A DNA stretch of 64,000 nucleotides, taken from assembly GCA_039621445.1 (NCBI GenBank), contig CP154956.1, positions 67,774,452 to 67,838,451 on the forward strand, in the 5' to 3' direction. Every line of letters begins with the position of its first letter. Within the stretch, counting starts at the first letter, position 1. Made by a program: the position numbers and the translations under genes. The notes under the pieces were generated by a model. It did not search any database and was not told the DNA's origin. It saw only the letters and a program-made list of their open reading frames with translations. Origin of the DNA: Euglena gracilis (taxonomy: Eukaryota; Euglenida; Euglenophyceae; Euglenales). Below are positions 53,590 to 64,000 of this stretch, one piece after another.

Positions 53590-54956
53590 GAGCCTGACAA
53601 TGACAGAATGGTTGGCGTACAACCAAAGGTTCCATGATGGAAGAGAATTGAGCAGGGATTTAATCTCCTGTTTTATTGCAACAGTTTTTGGTGATCATTT
53701 TGACACCGATTTTTGATTGTCGCACAATTACAGGTCAACTCCTTTGGAGATTTCACAATTGCAGCAATTCCAAAAAAAAAATCCCTGCAATTGACATACG
53801 TTGAGTTCCCTTTGCACTTTGTGTTCAACACCTCCGGTGGACGGGGGAATTATTGTTGGCAACAACGCCAACGTGGGGAAGGCAGCATTGGACGGATTTA
53901 TTTCGTTTCTCCAAGAGCAGGAGAAAAATATTATTTACGACTGTTGCTGCACCATGTGAGAGGGGCAACATCATGGAAAAATTTGCGGGAAGTGAATGGT
54001 CAACTTGCAGGGACGCACAGGGCTGTACGGAAAAGGTTTTGCTGAAGGGTGGGATGTGGGGAAGGAGAAAGTCTTTTTCAGCACTGGAAACAAAACCTTG
54101 GCCTAAATCAGCCTCTCGAAAAAATGGGGGAGAAAAGGGTGTACAGGGGGGGGGGGTGATCAACAAGTTGGGTTGCCAGGATTGCTGTTCAGCCCTGATG
54201 ACATTCCAGGAGGCCTGTCAATTACGGGGATTATTGCAAGACGATGAAGAATGGATTCGTTGTCTGGCAGAAGCGAAATTGCACTTCTCTGCCAAACAAT
54301 TGCGAAACCTCTTTGTGATCGTTCAGGGTTTGCATATGTGCAGATTGTTTCTTTTAACTCTGCATCATGCAGAATTTTTTGTGTTCAGTGAACTCCCTAA
54401 ACACCCCCCTCCTTCTTTTGGGGTGGGGGTCCAGACAAGGGTGGTTCCTGGTCAGGATGTGGGACCCAAAAACAGACAAAAAAGCACAAATCAAGATTGG
54501 GTTGATTTTTTTCAATCGAATTTCTGAGGTGGAATAATGGGCAGCATACCAAGAGGAAACTCTTTGTGCAACACCGCAGCATTGGCGTCCATAATCATAT
54601 TCCCTTCGATTGATTGCTGATCCTCAACTTTCTGTGGAAAGCAAAGCAAAGCGAAAAAACAACATGCACTTACGACGTGCCCCCCCCCAAAAAAAGCGGT
54701 GACATTTGTGCAAACCCTGTCACCATCCTTGACTTCAATGAACCAAAAGATCCGAAAGCACTTTGGGAAAAATTCATCAAAGACTTCACGGAAGACAAGA
54801 GACACGAAGCCCGCATGAAAGGGTGGAATCTGTCAGAAGAAGAACTGGCAAACGTTGCTCTATGGGACGTGGAACTCATTCTCCAAACAGGGATAACATT
54901 CAGATTGGGACATGTTGATATGTTCATTGGAGTGGGAGAGAGGCAAATCAGCTTCT
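53590..54956 (+). CDS. Helitron Rep-helicase junction exons
   Basis: Exon about 53572-53660 reads TMTEWLAYNQRFHDGREL. About 53765-54024 reads TYVEFPLHFVFNT, GSIGRIYFVSPRAGEKYYLR and LLLHHVRGATSWKNLREVNG. About 54208-54328 reads EACQLRGLLQDDEEWIRC and SAKQLRNLFVIV. About 54730-54956 reads PKALWEKFIKDFTEDKRH and ALWDVELILQTG. This is the conserved DUF-like block between nuclease and helicase in Helitron proteins. The donor at about 54028 (AAAAG|GTTTTG) and acceptor at about 54207 (ACATTCCAG) are good matches. Confidence 0.87.
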
Positions 54957-55159
54957 GAATCACTTGATTGAAATTGGCCCAAACCCACTCACAGACTTTT
55001 TTGAAACCGATTCACCCACCCATCTAGGGACAGGGAAAGCATTCCCTTCCCAAAGCCCAATACAGAATGTAAAATCCACTGTGCTTCATCATCCCTGCCT
55101 GAAACAAATGGGCCAGAGTCTACGGAGATGGCCAACAATGCCCTATCCTCACCCTCCTG

Positions 55160-56040
55160 TCAATTATGATTCTATTCCAGAAGTGCGTCGGATGGAGACC
55201 GCCTACAACCCTTCCATTGAGGAAGAAAAAATGACAACGATGCTGCAAATGTGCAATGCTGAGCAGCATGCCATTTTCACACAAATTATGGCAGCCCTTG
55301 ACTTGCCCATGTCCGCCCCCAAATGCTTTTTCATCTATGCGTGCGGAGGATGTGGAAAAACTTTCTTGCTGGAGCTCTTGCTGGCCTGTGTTCGAGGAAA
55401 AAAACACATTGCCAATCAGTGCAGAGTGGATAAAATTGCGTTACCATGCTTTTAAATGCTGCCTCCCTCCCTCCCTCCCTCCCTCCCTCCCTCCCTCCCT
55501 CCCTCCCTCCCTCCCTCTGCATTGGACGTATTGCCACTGCCATGACAGGCATTGCTTCAGTGCTGCTGACAGGTGGAACAACAGTGCACTCCAGGTTTGG
55601 AGTGCCTGTTCCTTTGATGGACAAGGACCCCAAGAGTAGCATCAGTTTGCAATCTGAACGTGCCATTCAAATTTCTGTTGAAAGTTTGATTTTTCCATTT
55701 TTTTTCCTGTGTGGCTTTTGTTCCTCACAGGGTGTCGCTCAACGCTCCCCCTGGTGCCCCAATTTCTCAACAAAATATTTTGTGGAAAAAAATGTTTGGC
55801 AGAGGAAAGTGGGCAATAAACTGACGTTTGTTCAAGAGAAAATTGATGGCAAAGTTTTACAGGACGCTGCGCTAATTGTGATGGATGAAGCAACCATGGG
55901 TGAAGGATTACTTTATCAATGTGTTGACGACTTGCTGAAAGACATCATGGGACATGAAATTCCTGCACTAAGCAACGTACCCTTTGGTGGGAAATTAATG
56001 GTTCTGTCAGGCGATTTTCGACAACCAGGGAGTGTCATCA
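55160..56040 (+). CDS. Helitron helicase core (motifs I-III)
   Basis: MCNAEQHAIFTQIMAALD leads into FFIYACGGCGKTFLLELLL, the Walker A loop at 55339-55362. After an intron carrying a TCCC repeat come IATAMTGIASVLLTGGTTVH and SRFGVPVPL (motif Ia). After another intron come LIVMDEATMGEGLL (Walker B, DEAT) and PFGGKLMVLSGDFRQ (motif III). These are Pif1-type superfamily 1 helicase motifs used to unwind the element during rolling-circle transposition. All key residues are present. Confidence 0.92.
55461..55517. repeat. (CCCT)n microsatellite
   Basis: Thirteen or more tandem CCCT units lie in the short intron between helicase motifs I and Ia, acting as the polypyrimidine tract before its acceptor region. 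Confidence 0.97.
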
Positions 56041-56551
56041 ACCTCCCAGGACCTCTTCTGTCCCGGGCTGCCAGGCTGGTACAAAAAAAAAACAGGCAAC
56101 CACTCCCCCAATACAGCTGTCAGTTTTTTAGATCCAAAAAATGATATCCAAAACGTCATATTCTTTTAAAAAATTGACCCATTTTTGCAAAGAAACACCC
56201 CCTCACCCCAAATAAACCCTCACCCCAAATAATACCCCCCCCCCCGGTTTAGGGCCGAAAGCCCGTATTTTTGACCTGAAAATTTAGGTAAAAATCACAT
56301 CTCTGACCCCAAATTACGGGAAAAACTCGATTTTTCTGGATGATCTGACCTCTAAAAGAATGCAAAATTTCGTCAGAAAGTACAAAAAATGATCCCAAAG
56401 GGGTGTTTTGGCGCTATTTTTGCTCCTACGGAACTTCGAAAGATTTCGAAAATTTTTGGTAAATAACACCCTCTCCCAAATAATCCCCCCCCCTTCCAGC
56501 CAGGACTTCGGACGAAACAATAATGCCCCGGGGGTACTATTTGGGGGGGGG

Positions 56552-56952
56552 CAGGGTTCGATATAAGGACAGGTGGGGGGGGGGTGGTCCGGACCCCCCC
56601 CTGCGGGCCAGGAGGGGGGGGGGGGGGGGGGGACACCCCCCCCACCTAAACAGGTGCGCAGTCAGGGTGGCCGAAAATTTTTGACCCCCCAAAACGACCA
56701 AAAGTGCCATTTTGGGCACTTTTGGGGCAAAAATGTGCCAAAAATGCAAAAAATTTTCGGCGCAAAGCGCCGGAGGAAAAAATTGACCCTTTTTGGGGGG
56801 TCAATTTTTGCCCCCCAGGGTCGGTCCGGACCCCCCTTGCAGGTGGGGGGGGGTGGTCCGGACCCCCCCCCCCTGCGGGCCAGGAGGGGGGGGGGGTGGG
56901 GGGGACACCCCCCCCACCTAAACCATGTACGCCCTCCTTATATCAAACCCTG
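56552..56952. mobile_element. hAT-type MITE, CAGGGTTCGATATAAGG family, copy 2 (inverted)
   Basis: The ends are CAGGGTTCGATATAAGGA and TCCTTATATCAAACCCTG, flanked on both sides by eight or more G, consistent with target GGGGGGGG. The interior is the reverse complement of the 15266-15683 copy, including TTTTCGGCGCAAAGCGCCGG. It lies in a Helitron intron between helicase motifs III and IV. Confidence 0.9.
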
Positions 56953-57289
56953 GGGGGGGGTGCCCTCCAGTGTAAGCAATTCCCTGCTGAGAACTTCCTC
57001 CAGTAGTTCCTCATGGTGGCCGTGGAGGAACTGTTCAAGCCACCCTCATGCACCATTCTTTGTGGATGCATTTCAAAGTGCTGAAGATGTCATCCAGGTT
57101 TTCCCCAATATTATCAGGTTTTCGACAATCTGGTTGTTTTTAACTATTCACAATCTGCATCAAACAGGAAAAAAAAATGAAAACACCAGACACACACACA
57201 CACACACACAAACGGGTATGCAAATGTTCAGATGTTTGGATTTCAGTATTGAGTAGAATTTCTTTAAAGATTTCCCCCATTCCTGAAAA

Positions 57290-59785
57290 ACCTGACAGAA
57301 TTGAACATGCGCGTTCAGCGACTCGTGCACGACAATGCTGCTGCCAATGAGGCACAACAGTTTGCCGATTGGTTGTTGCAAATTGGGGATGGAAAATTGG
57401 CTCCTGTGCCCATTTCAAACACCATGCATGTTGACTTTGTGGATCATTTGCAGCTGATTCAAAATGTGTTTCCATTCAAGGCTTCTTGAACCATTTATGA
57501 CCATGCACATTCTGGGATTCATTCGCACAGACAAACATTAACGTGTACCGTAAAAATGCATTCTGACCAAGGAGTCAGATCTGCACCCAAGGAAACCCCA
57601 GTCTATCATCATCATGCAGGTACAAAGAACACTGGTTGGGGAGTTGACTCTCATGTTTCAGCATTAAGGCAGGTGGGGCGGTGGGCGGCAAAAAGGTTGT
57701 CCTTAATATCGTTAGGCAATTGCAATCATCATTATCATCATAATCTTCTCATCATTGCTGAAATTACAAATAGCCTTGCCTTATCTCTCCAAACTGGCCA
57801 TTTTGATGGCAGCAATTCCTGCATTCTTACGACACTTAACAAATATGTTGATGATATGAACAACACGGTGTTGAACATGCAACAAAATGAGGAACATGAG
57901 TACTTGAGTGCGGACTTCTTTGGGCCAGAAGCTGCAGAATTGGAAGAGCGATTTCCTGTGGAGGTCCTGAACACTTTGCTTCCATCAGGCCTCCCATGCA
58001 GGCCTGTACTCATACAATTTTTCACCGACCCCCGGGGGGGGGGAAGGGGTCACTCCACTTTTTGAAAACCAGTCAGTCAATTTTTTTTGGGAAGCCAGTC
58101 AGTCACTACCCCCCCCCCGGGGGGTCGGCCACTCAGAAAAACGGCCACTTTCCAGTCACTTTAGGCCATATTAGGCCAAAAAGGTCACTCAAGCCACTTT
58201 TGCCCACCCCTGGCCAACCCCCCCCCCCCCAGGGGGGAGGGGGTTCGGGCCCAAAACCAGTCAGTCACTCTGAAAAAAACTAGTCACCCACCCCCCTGGG
58301 GGGGGGGGCAGTGCTTAAAAAATTGTCTGGCCTGTACTTTTCAACCGTTGATTAAAGTTATTCAACACATGAGGAGCATGAAATCAAATTTGCTCACCCA
58401 CGTAGAGAGGAATTTCGACCTCCTTTTCATTTTCTCATGTCTGCACAACGACCCATGAAGCACAAGCCTATTCCTGCCCCACCGTTTGGTACTCAAACAA
58501 GGTGCACCGATTGTGTTTCTACGAAATCTATCAAGAAGTCAAGGCCTTATGAACGGCACACGTGGCATTGTGGAAGAGTGACGATGGAATACTTCTTGCC
58601 CACCAAAAATGAAGCATTCATTTGATTTAAAAATAAAAAAAATTGATTATCCAACTTTCGACTTTTGAAAATGCAGAGAAAATTGTTATAAATGGGATCA
58701 TTGCCAAACAGGTGACTATTTTGGTCTAAAGTGGAACCAAGGTGGGATGGGGTTTACTCTCGTTGTGCTTTGCTTTCTTTCCTTTGAAATATGCCATCCA
58801 AACGCTACAACAAATGCTTGCGGGTGAAAATCACCTCGGGCCCACACAAGAATGAAATTGTTTGCGTCCCACGAATCAACTTGACACCGAAAGAGGCTTT
58901 CATTGCAAGATACTGCCATTCTTGGGTTCGTTATTCCACAATAACATGCCAGGAATTTCATCAAAAATTCAGGAGCAAGAGCAATTGTTGCTCTCCCCCC
59001 CTGTTGCCGGATGAGCTCCCAATCACAAATGGTCGAATTTCTAGAAAAAGCATGTCAGGTTGATGATCTCAATGTCATTCAAATTGAAGCATTTCATTGC
59101 TTTGACATGAATTAATTTCATCGTAACGTCATCAAAATGCAATTACATCATCATGAAAGCCTCCCACTGGGACAGATGTTAAAGGAATTGTTCCGTTCAT
59201 ACGGCGCCAATACCCTGTGAGATTGGCATACTGTATGACCATCAACAAATCTCAAGGCCAAATAAGGGTTTGACATGATTTTCAAATCGCATTTCACCCC
59301 CCCCCCCGCCTGCCAACTTCCCACCAAGGAATGATGCATTTTGGGGAAACTGAGAGGTACAAAAATAGAAGCTTTTCTGCCAATGGTATTTTCCCTCCCA
59401 GCCCCTTAAATTGCACACTGCAGATTTTGTGGTTGATACAGCTTTGGTACACCTCTGTCCCTTCCGGCCTTCTTTGGTTCCTTCCAAAGGGGTATATTTG
59501 GAAAAAGAACAGCAAACCCTTCCACTGACTTTTGAACGTGTGGGGTTGTGGTTGCCAGCTCCAGTTTTCAGTCATGGTCAGCTTTATGTTGCCCTCTCGC
59601 GTGTTGGTGATGGGAAAAATTTGTGGGTTGCAGCGCATCCTTGGTTCCACTGAAATTTTATTTACCATGCAATTCCACAAAACGTCATCAGAGGAACAAA
59701 GGCAAGAGCGGACTTCACAGGATGCCGAAACATCCCACATGGTGCAGAACATTGTTTGGGCAGAATTGCTACACGAGGACATTTG
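57290..59785 (+). CDS. Helitron helicase, C-terminal motifs and end of protein
   Basis: About 57301-57400 reads NMRVQRLVHDNAA and FADWLLQIGDG (motif IV region). About 57775-57990 reads EEHEYLSADFFGPEAAELEE and FPVEVLNTLLPSGLP. About 58475-58580 reads PHRLVLKQGAPIVFLRNL and GLMNGTRGIVEE. About 58790-58920 reads KITSGPHKNEIVCVPRINLT. About 59192-59262 reads RRQYPVRLAYCMTINKSQGQ (motif V). About 59535-59620 reads PVFSHGQLYVALSRVGDG (motif VI). The final exon (about 59640-59785) ends SHMVQNIVWAELLHEDI then TGA, matching the usual TRNVVYKEVL-like tail. A MITE separates GLP from PHRL. Confidence 0.9.
58011..58329. mobile_element. MITE of the CAGTCAGTCACTT family, copy 4
   Basis: It runs from CATACAATTTTTCACCGACC to GCTTAAAAAATTGTCTG. 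GGCCTGTACT flanks both sides (58001-58010, 58329-58338), a 9-10-base target duplication. It is inserted just after the exon encoding PSGLP of the Helitron helicase. Only a short stretch separates it from the next exon. Confidence 0.88.
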
Positions 59786-61120
59786 ATGATGATGGTGTGT
59801 CCTGCATCGTCCATACTTTATTCACTTCAACCCCCACCAATTTCCAATTATTTTTTTTGGAATCCTGCTGATAGAATGTTTCATATGGTCCAATCCACCT
59901 TGCATCCTTGCAGACTTGCAGCCAAGCAGCCCTTGCAAAATATCCCTGTTATGACCGGTGTTCACGTCTACTCTTCTCACCACTGACCACCATTCAACCT
60001 TCATCACCCCTGCTGGACCCTCAGATTGCACAAGACCCCATGACTCTTGCTCAGCCTCGAATTTGTGTCTGCTTTTCAAGCATAAGACACAAAAAAACCA
60101 TTTCATTGGATTAATTACAATTCAAACACACACTGAGCATTTCTAATTGTTCTCTGCAAGGTTTCAACGTTTTTTTGAAAACAGTTCAAAAGAAATTATT
60201 TGCGTCGTGGTTGATGGAATTTCATGATGACAGCTACAGATTGTTACACAACGGTGGACAACAGCCCTTGGTGGTGAACCTATGAGAAGATCAACCATGA
60301 GATTGTTGGAATCCGTGGATGAGGAAAAAAAAAACAACGTTCCTTTTGCTCAGATAATTGCCTCATCACCTGAATCTCGTTTTGTTTTGTTTTGTTTCAT
60401 TCAATTCGATCATTCCACTAATGTGAGACCAAATCATCCTTCATTCGAACTTTTCCGATCGCCAAAAAAAACAACATCTTTCTCACAGAACTTCCAATGG
60501 CTGATTCCTCAGCTGCACAAAGGCTTCTGCATTTGTCCACATTCCTCCTGCAATTGCTGAAACTACATTTTATTTGATGAAAAAATGCACACATTCCAAG
60601 GTTCTCCAAATGACTCGCCTTTGCCCTCCAAATATTTTTTAGGATGCAAGTCATTTTTCCAATGTTTATTGTATTTGCTCAAAAAGAAGTCTTCACCACC
60701 ACCAGCGACAGCCACCATCACCACCGCGGTCACCTACAAGGGACGTTCAGAATACTTCGTCAATTTTGGCAAAACGTTTCAAGAATTTTGTTACAGAAAC
60801 CTTGTCAAAAAAATTCAAAAAACTCTGTCAAAACGTTCAAGAAACTCTGTCAGAATGTCTCATAAAATCTGTCATTCCTTGGAGAACATTTGGCAAACCA
60901 TACAAGAGTAGAGGTGCCAACTGCAATAGCCCCACCAAGGTTCGATAAAGGGCATGTGAGGGGTGGGTGGGTCGGACCACCCTTCCAGTACAGGGGGGGG
61001 GCTTCCCCACCTAAACAGCGACGCAGTCCTTTCGGCCAGGCCAAAAAAATTTGATTTCCCTGTACAAAAACAAGTTTATTCCCCCTACTGTAAGTATTCT
61101 GTCAGCATCAGCTGAACTAC
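59786..61120. other. 3' flank of the Helitron gene
   Basis: No supported gene is present. AT-rich DNA contains imperfect repeats of TCAAAA(C/A)(A/G)TT and CTCTGTCA near 60775-60865, and a truncated repeat resembling the CAGGGTTCGATATAAGG family (GGTTCGATAAAGG at about 60939). An open piece at 60300-60400 is unconvincing. Confidence 0.45.
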
Positions 61121-63542
61121 TCATTCGAGCAGATGCGAGCTGCTGTCCTCACAGGCAGCCTGCAGCACGGCAGTCCCATTGGCAAATGCAAAGTATGCAA
61201 TCAAACCATCCAAACAAGTGATTTCCACGAAGGCGGAAACAGTTCCTGACAAAAAAAATGTTTGGCTGGAAAGCGCGTATGGTGGTTCTATTGTGCTCAT
61301 CATTAACATGTGCCGTGACCCACACTCGGGCCACGCCTCGGATCACCACCCCCTGTGGGATGGTCCCAGTTTCAAAAAATCTGGTCAGGGGGTGGGGACC
61401 CCCTCAAAAACAAGGCCGTCTGACAGCATTTTCCAAAAAGTTTTCAGGTGCTTCGCGCCGAATTTTTTGCAAGAACAACTTTCTTTTTTCACTTTATGAA
61501 AAGAAATTCTACTCCCCGCCACCGAAGGGATCCCTTGTGCCCAACTGTTGATGTGCAGCGTGACCAACACGAATGGAAACGCAGGAAGGTGGTACATTCG
61601 CTGCGAGTCACAAAACCAAAAATATGCCATGACTGACAATTTTGGTCATTGACACATTCCAAACCCCAAAATAGGTCATGGCATACAGCCAAAACGTTCC
61701 ACGTATTTGAATGGCTTGATGAAAAGGACAAGTCAAATGAATCATCTGCAGGTCATACATCTCTCTAAACACCATGTTGAAGCTACCTTCACCCCCGAGG
61801 TTCCTCCCAGAATGGCCGTTTGGGGTTTGAAACCCCCCCCCGTCAAATTTGCTCTTCTGGATACATTGGATTAAACGTAAACTCACCCTTATTGAACCAA
61901 TGGTCGAAGAAGCAAAAGGAATTGCCTTGCCAATTGACAGACAATCGATGGGGAGGTGCCCACCATTCGGGGGGGGGGGGACGCTGGTGTAAAACCGAGG
62001 GGGGGCTTCTATTCAGGGGGGGTTCAGTTTCCAGATTTACTGTGCCTGTGTAAGGGTTGGGATACCGCGACCGACACCCCCATATTAAAAATGTGTTTTT
62101 CACCCGGACTGGGCAAAAAAAGAGCCCAAACGTTGCAGAGATGCATGGTGCTGAATCTTCACCCTCAAAAAAACCTCGCTTGAACGATCCTGCGATTGTG
62201 CGAGGTGTGACTGTGTTTGGTTTCGAAGATCATTATGAAGTTCTGTTGCCACTCAGTGTCTGACAAATTCCTTTTCCAGAACCAGGAGCCAGGAGGTTTT
62301 TTAACTCACAAACCAGAAAAAACCCCCAGGTCAGACCTCCCGAGATGAGCAATCTTGGAAATATCCACGCAGACACTGCCCTCAAAAGGGATGCAGTGCA
62401 GTGGGGACCCTGACAATGCACGCGCCATTCGTCTGGACAGGGTTTTGTTCTCAAACGGAAAGCTGCATTCCATCATTCAAAAACTCTTGAAAAAAATTGT
62501 TCGCAACTATGCCAAACAGAAAGCTTTTCAAAAGCCATGTTATGTGCACACTTAATGAACCCTAGGAGGCACTTTTCCCCAGGCCCAAACCCACTCACCC
62601 AGGCCCAAAACCCAAAGGACTCTCTGTCCTGGCTTTCAGTCAGGCAAAAATTTGACCCATGGCCCCCCCCCCCCCCCGGGGAGTCCCCTCAGCCAAGACC
62701 CACCTCCCCGCCCAAAACCCATGGACACTGGGTCATTTCTGGCTCAAACAAAGTCGAAAAAAAAATCAAAAAAGTCCAGACCCCGGACCTCCCCCTCGAA
62801 CTCGACCGGTCCGGTTGAGTTCACAACTCGACAGGGGGGTCCTACGGAACCCCCCTGTACCTCGGCCCCCTTGTATGCGGGATGCTCACTTTCGTTTATG
62901 TTGAATGACTTGCGTTTTGTTGTCAATTGTTTTACACTTTCCAAACACCCTGTTGGGGATGCCCTCAACTGCTGCTGCACTTGGACCACAGCACACTGAA
63001 CAGGTCTTTCCGATTTTCTCCCCCTGGAATTGGCACTGTCTGCTGAATTAATGAGCTAAGGTTGATTATGCCCAGAAAGGCCTGAAACAGTTGCAAATGT
63101 TGAATACGACGGTTTGGGGCTCATCAGATCGGAAGAGGTGAGGTACATCACCACGTAGCTTTGCATGTGCTAACACTGTTTGGTCCATCCCCCCCCCAAT
63201 TGCCGGACACCCTCCCAATTGGAAGCATCCCTCACTGAATTCGTTTGAGAAAAAGGGGGTCAGTGGAGAGCTGATGTTGGTGCTTTGGAAGAGGTTGCCC
63301 CACCATGATAAGTGGGGTGTGCACCCACTCCCCTCGCGCTTAGTTCAACCCTGAACCCCCCCTCCAACTTCAGCCAGCCAGACAGCAAGCCAGGCCAGAT
63401 TCAAACAACGATGCACACGTTGCACATGCCAATTACCATGCGCTGGACTGGAGGGGAGCCACGGTGAAAAAGGAGGACAAGGAGAAGGACAAGTGCTTTA
63501 AAACAATTGTCATTCCGAAGCTTCTCACCGACCAGGCTGTTT
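61121..63542 (+). CDS. unrecognised multi-exon gene, partial
   Basis: Protein-like segments on the + strand: about 61130-61247 (MRAAVLTGSLQHGSPIGKCK with CKVCNQTIQTSDFHEGG, possibly zinc-binding), about 61540-61636 (TVDVQRDQHEWKRRKVVH), 62139-62263 (SPSKKPRLNDPAIVRGVTVF, a nuclear-localisation-like start, ending in a stop), 62402-62538 (RVLFSNGKLHSIIQKLLKKI), about 62885-62998 (LNDLRFVVNCFTLSKHPVGD, ending in a stop) and about 63396-63542 (ALDWRGATVKKEDKEKDKCF). Two segments end in stops, so they cannot all belong to one transcript in these frames. Acceptors CGTTGCAG and ATGCAGTGCAG are visible. It may be Helitron cargo or a neighbouring host gene; function unknown. Confidence 0.3.
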
Positions 63543-63744
63543 TTTTTAACCAACCCCGGGGGGGTCCGGAGTGCCTGTGAGTGCCTGCCCAGACAGGCCC
63601 CCCCCCGGGTTGGATTTCGGCCTGTGTCCAGGCACATTCCATCGGCCTGTGTCCAGGCCATTGGCTCGGTGTCGAAAGCGCCGGGGTTGTACTAAGGCAC
63701 TTTTGGCCGTGTGCCCAGGGGTCGGATCGGGAGTGCCTCGAAGT

Positions 63745-63995
63745 CAGGCTTCTTTTTAAGACCCCTGGGGGGGGAGGGGGGGTCACCCCCCCCACCCACC
63801 CAGGGTGGCGCGGGACCCCCCCAGGGGGGACCCCCCCCCAAAATCGGGCCCGCTAAAGGCAATTTTCAAAAATTTTCGGCGCTTTGCCCAGCGCCTCCGG
63901 CACGGGACCCCCACCCCCCGGGGGGTGGGGTCCGGCCCGGACCCACCCCCCCTCCCCCCGGGAGGGGGGGGGCAGGTGCCTTAAAAAGAAGCCTG
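63745..63995. mobile_element. hAT-type MITE, CAGGCTTC family, copy 3
   Basis: The ends CAGGCTTCTTTTTAAG and CTTAAAAAGAAGCCTG are perfectly inverted. The body contains CACCCTGGG/GGCGCGGGACC and TTCGGCGCTTTGCCCAGCGCC and resembles the 4024-4240 copy in inverse order. Only five bases follow before the window ends, and they do not clearly match the left flank, so the target duplication is unconfirmed. Confidence 0.85.
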
Positions 63996-64000
63996 CTTGG

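Larger units (their letters stand above)
40458..59785 (+). mobile_element. giant intron-rich Helitron (5' end to end of Rep/helicase gene)
   Basis: The candidate 5' terminus TCTCTCTATATATC at 40458 fits the Helitron TC start. It is followed by a GC-rich subterminal region with a CGGATC...GATCCG hairpin and two CCGG-AC/CC-GTTG repeats (40490-40640), then by the start codon at 40727. The encoded protein carries all diagnostic Helitron parts: the N-terminal Helitron-like domain, HUH/Y2 Rep nuclease and Pif1-type helicase. The gene ends at a TGA at about 59783. No hairpin-CTRR 3' end was found up to 64000, so the true end may lie beyond the window. Five MITEs of other families are nested inside. 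Confidence 0.85.

Noticed and set aside
40023-64000. Helitron 3' terminus (hairpin plus CTRR) downstream of the helicase gene
   Set aside because: No GC-rich hairpin followed by CTAG, CTAA, CTGA or CTGG at the right distance was found between 59785 and 64000, so the element is left open-ended.

Overview
The window looks like nuclear DNA of a unicellular eukaryote, possibly an alga or other SAR-type protist (low-confidence guess). Genes are cut into short exons of about 80-270 bases with GT-AG borders. Introns are often 1-4 kb and are packed with repeats and long G or C runs. There are no bacterial-style operons and no rRNA, tRNA or CRISPR. All coding signal I could support is on the + strand. 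The exon structures below are read by eye from splice sites, reading frame and family motifs, and have no transcript support.

Region 1 (about 1-26.4 kb) is one long gene, modelled as 14 exons and 697 residues. It starts with a discoidin-like (F5/8 type C) beta-sandwich, then has two cold-shock-like OB domains separated by a linker with a clear PAM2 motif (the short peptide that binds the MLLE domain of poly(A)-binding protein). This suggests a cytoplasmic RNA-binding protein. Its introns hold many short DNA transposons, several with exact 8-base target duplications.

Region 2 (about 27.2-31.8 kb) is a decayed Ty3/gypsy-type retrotransposon. It carries a zinc knuckle, a cytosine-5 DNA methyltransferase-like domain, aspartic protease, reverse transcriptase, RNase H and the start of an integrase. 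It has five in-frame stops and frame changes, and lacks the integrase core.

Region 3 (about 32-40 kb) contains exons of an unrecognised gene or genes, including a probable GRF-type zinc finger. It also holds a roughly 1-kb tandem duplication whose copies differ mostly by single-base indels, which may be an assembly artefact.

Region 4 (about 40.4-59.8 kb) is a giant Helitron. It has a candidate TC 5' end just after a GC hairpin typical of Helitron 3' ends, and encodes a Rep/helicase protein whose HUH, double-tyrosine, Walker A, Walker B and C-terminal helicase motifs are all recognisable. The coding sequence is split into roughly 20 or more exons and is invaded by several MITEs.

Region 5 (about 60-64 kb) has a few unrecognised exons, which could be Helitron cargo or a host gene, and ends in another MITE.

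Across the window, several MITE families with different termini share GC-homopolymer arms and a recurring GGCGC(C)-type hairpin. Most have CAGG...CCTG ends and 8-base target duplications, as expected for non-autonomous hAT elements.
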